From: Aptenodytes patagonicus
Taxonomy: Eukaryota; Chordata; Aves; Sphenisciformes; Spheniscidae
Assembly (NCBI RefSeq): GCF_965638725.1
Contig: NC_134962.1
Span: forward strand, 69,501-133,500
Length of the DNA: 64,000 bases
Reading direction: 5' to 3'
Part shown: positions 61,401 to 64,000 of the stretch, piece by piece
Position numbering within the stretch: position 1 is the stretch's first letter
How the letters are laid out: the number at the start of each line of letters is the position of its first letter
Notes under the pieces: model-generated
Databases searched by the model: none
The model's input: only the letters and a program-made list of their open reading frames with translations
Told to the model about the DNA's origin: nothing
Translations under genes and position numbers: made by a program

Positions 61401-63780
61401 CACAAAGCTGCTTAAAGTAGATCATCATCCTCCATGAGGAAGGCATTATGCCACCCATATCTAAAATCCAGTACTGTGTCTATTTATTCCTTGCAGAATT
61501 AACAAGCCAAAATAGCAAAGATCTGAATGTTCTTAAGAGACAATTTGACCTTTTCCTCCTGACAACACCTAGCACTGTCCAGCAATGCAGTCCCAACTTC
61601 CCCCGGAAAGAATGTTTCACGGACACAAACTGACTCTGTGACACAGATTAAACTGAGGTCTCATTTAAATTTCTTTGATTTAAAGCCAACAAAATCTTCA
61701 AAACATGTAAACTCCTATTTTATTACATCAATTACAATATTTTGCCACCCACACATATACTTATAAGGGATGCGGAAGCTTGTCAAAACTAGTCAGCCCA
61801 GAGAGACTGGAATGAAGATTGAAAAGGACGGGGGGGACGCACACACACACAGAGGAATTCAGATTTCTCCAGGCAAAGGAGAGGGGAATAGGTAGCTTTG
61901 CACCTATCAATTAAGTCTTGCAGGATCTTGGAAAGTCAGGGTATACAATCCTCCATTAGCCTCAGAAAAGGCCTTGAGGTAGTGATGTTATTTCACAAAA
62001 TCTCATTAAATCTTGCAAGAATGCAGACTGTCATTACATTTAACAGACAGTAGAGCCAAGCCACTCAAATAAATTCCTTCAGTATTTCTTCTTAAATACA
62101 ATCCAGGAAATTATTTCAGACAGTGTTTGTCACACAAACTTGGAATGACCTCATCCTAATTAACTATTTGTAAAGGAAGCCTGCTGTTCAAAGGAAAATC
62201 AGCCCTAAAGCTTGTGCTAAGTTCTAAGCTTTGCAACACTTGGGGTTGCTGGGTTTTCAGGGTGTCAGCATTATTAACTGCCCTCAGCAACCACACCCAG
62301 TTCAGTTTCAGAGTTAAAATGCAGATCTGGCCAGTGCCACATACAAGAAATACACATTCTTCCTGTGTTAGACATAAGACAACTATTCAATTAAACTAAT
62401 GATTATTACAGAGAAAAATGCGTAAGTGCCCAAGGAAGGATTTAAATAGCTTTTGCCAAACCTACAATGTTTACACAGCCCTTACTCAGAAGTCAATGGG
62501 AGTTGGTGGAGTAAAATATGGCTAATTATCAGTATTTTTCTTTATAAATATGCAGTTTAAATCTAAGCATGCCCAAGAGGCTGACCCAGCCCTCATTCCA
62601 TTCTGATCACTCAAAAAAATCAAGTGAGCACTAGCTGATATGACACAGTCATACTATGAATTGGTCTTGAAAGACATTAAAATCCACCTCCAGGATGGTG
62701 AATGTTTCTCTCCACCATTCTGTTCTCCTGATATAAGTTTCTAGAGCTTATTCAGGCAGTCAGTTAAATTACTACCCTTTTACAGATTTAAAACAAAACA
62801 AACAGAAATAGCCAAAGTTGGTAGTTTCAAATCACTTGGTTCTGTCACCAAAGCTGCATTGCTTTACCACTTGGTATCTATCACTCTTGTGTACTGAATG
62901 TGGAAGGTACTGCTCACTATAAAAGACAAAACAAAAGGCACAGTGTAATCATTTCTTGTTGCTCTCAAAAACCAAGAAATTCCCCTAAAAAGGAAAATTC
63001 ACATCTAATTCGTGGATGTGCCATGTCAGAGCTGGAAATGTAGACACAATAAAAGGGAAACTTAGATGTATGTATTTTTTGATCACTACATTCAGAAAGA
63101 GACTCAGTTATTAAAGACGCTCATGTAACATTTTAAGCTTCTATTTTTATAGGTAATAAAGATGATAAAGATTTTTATGGATTTATGTTTGGATCTGTAA
63201 AACAACAAGAATCCCCAAGCACCATAAAAATAACAACACAGTAATATCCAGGCAGGATGGATACTTTCAAGGATCCTATGGATCACTTTTCCTTTAGATC
63301 TCTATGAGCACATCAGGGATGTAGTGGATACAGAACAGTGCCTAGACCCAGATGAAGTATTTCAGAAGAAGCAATGCAAGAAGTGAGTGCAAAAAGGGTA
63401 CAAAATCTGCCCATGACATAAAGCCATCTAAATTACTGAGGACTAAAAAACTATGAGGAACTTCAGAAGGTCCCAAACAAGGCAAAATAGATGACAATAT
63501 AACAATCAGTGAAATTCAGCTTGGTAAATGCACAGTAGGAAAGCAATTTTTAGTCATCCATCATGCAGAGTGTTACATCAGCCATTTCAAGTGCAGAAGG
63601 AGACCTCAGCATAAACAGACAGCTCAACTGAGATTACAGCACCTTGTGTTTCTACGATTCCCACTAATGACATGTTAGACTGCAAAGCAGACAGGAGGGG
63701 ACTACTACAAAGAACATTTATCATTAACAAGAACTCTCAGAGTGATATTAAATCTTGCATATCATGACATACTCAGTCTT
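58460..63780. other. Downstream DNA with no recognised gene
   Basis: More than 5 kb of AT-rich DNA. It contains an A-rich tract (60222-60262), a short CA tract near 61840 and scattered short open frames with no motif or convincing splice context. In human, SNRPB follows TGM6, but nothing resembling it was seen before the window ends. Confidence 0.5.
60222..60262 (+). repeat. A-rich low-complexity tract
   Basis: Mostly A with single G interruptions. It could be the tail of a decayed retrotransposed copy, but no source could be recognised upstream of it. Confidence 0.8.
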
Positions 63781-63794
63781 GAAAATCAACTACA

Positions 63795-63910
63795 AGATGA
63801 TGCCTCACTTGGTGTGGTGAAGCTCATCCACATTCTTCTGAGGCATCTGGCATTGTGTACTGTCAGAGACCAGGTTAGACTGGATGAACCTCCATTCTGA
63901 TCCAGCCTAG
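63795..63910 (+). mobile_element. Ancient LINE 3'-tail relic
   Basis: Resembles the same tail as at 33775 and 54055 (CTGTCAGAGACCAGGTTAGA, then CTGGATGAACC and CTGATCCAGC). It is diverged and the edges are approximate. Confidence 0.45.
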
Positions 63911-64000
63911 CAAGTTGTACATGCTTATGCTTTTGTTGCATTTTAGAGACAAGTATAGGTTTGGACATGGTTAACTGTGAATGACTGAATGTTAATTCTT

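Overview
The window is vertebrate nuclear DNA, almost certainly from a bird. It has long introns with canonical GT-AG sites, many fragments of CR1 LINEs, and two long LTRs of the ERVL-like type common in bird genomes. No bacterial or phage features were seen. Family and repeat names come from recognition of the sequence; no database search was run.

The window is essentially one tandem transglutaminase cluster. Three complete genes lie head-to-tail on the + strand: a TGM3 (epidermal-type) orthologue at 190-19546, a TGM3/TGM6-like paralogue at 23086-39216, and a TGM6 orthologue at 41779-58303. Each can be assembled into 13 coding exons with identical intron phases. The reconstructed proteins are 691, 696 and 706 residues. 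In each case the first coding exon is only seven bases (ATGGCTG or ATGGCAG), spliced to a second exon 2-7.5 kb away. All three keep the Cys-His-Asp triad and the two transition-state tryptophans, so all three look enzymatically competent. Each gene ends in its own AATAAA signal. TATA-like boxes precede genes 1 and 3.

Layout: 1-189 promoter and 5' UTR of TGM3; 190-19546 TGM3, with a CR1 fragment and a + strand LTR in introns; 19547-23085 intergenic; 23086-39216 the middle gene, whose introns hold old LINE relics, two CR1 fragments and a - strand LTR of about 1 kb with internal tandem repeats; 39217-41778 intergenic; 41779-58303 TGM6, with a CR1 fragment, an exact 44-bp tandem duplication and a candidate 33-nt in-frame microexon; 58304-64000 downstream non-coding DNA with no recognised gene.

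All three products should be Ca2+-dependent protein cross-linking enzymes. The order TGM3-TGM6 on one strand matches the human 20p13 arrangement, but humans have no gene between them. The extra middle gene and the differences in Ca2+-site and linker sequence are the most interesting features.
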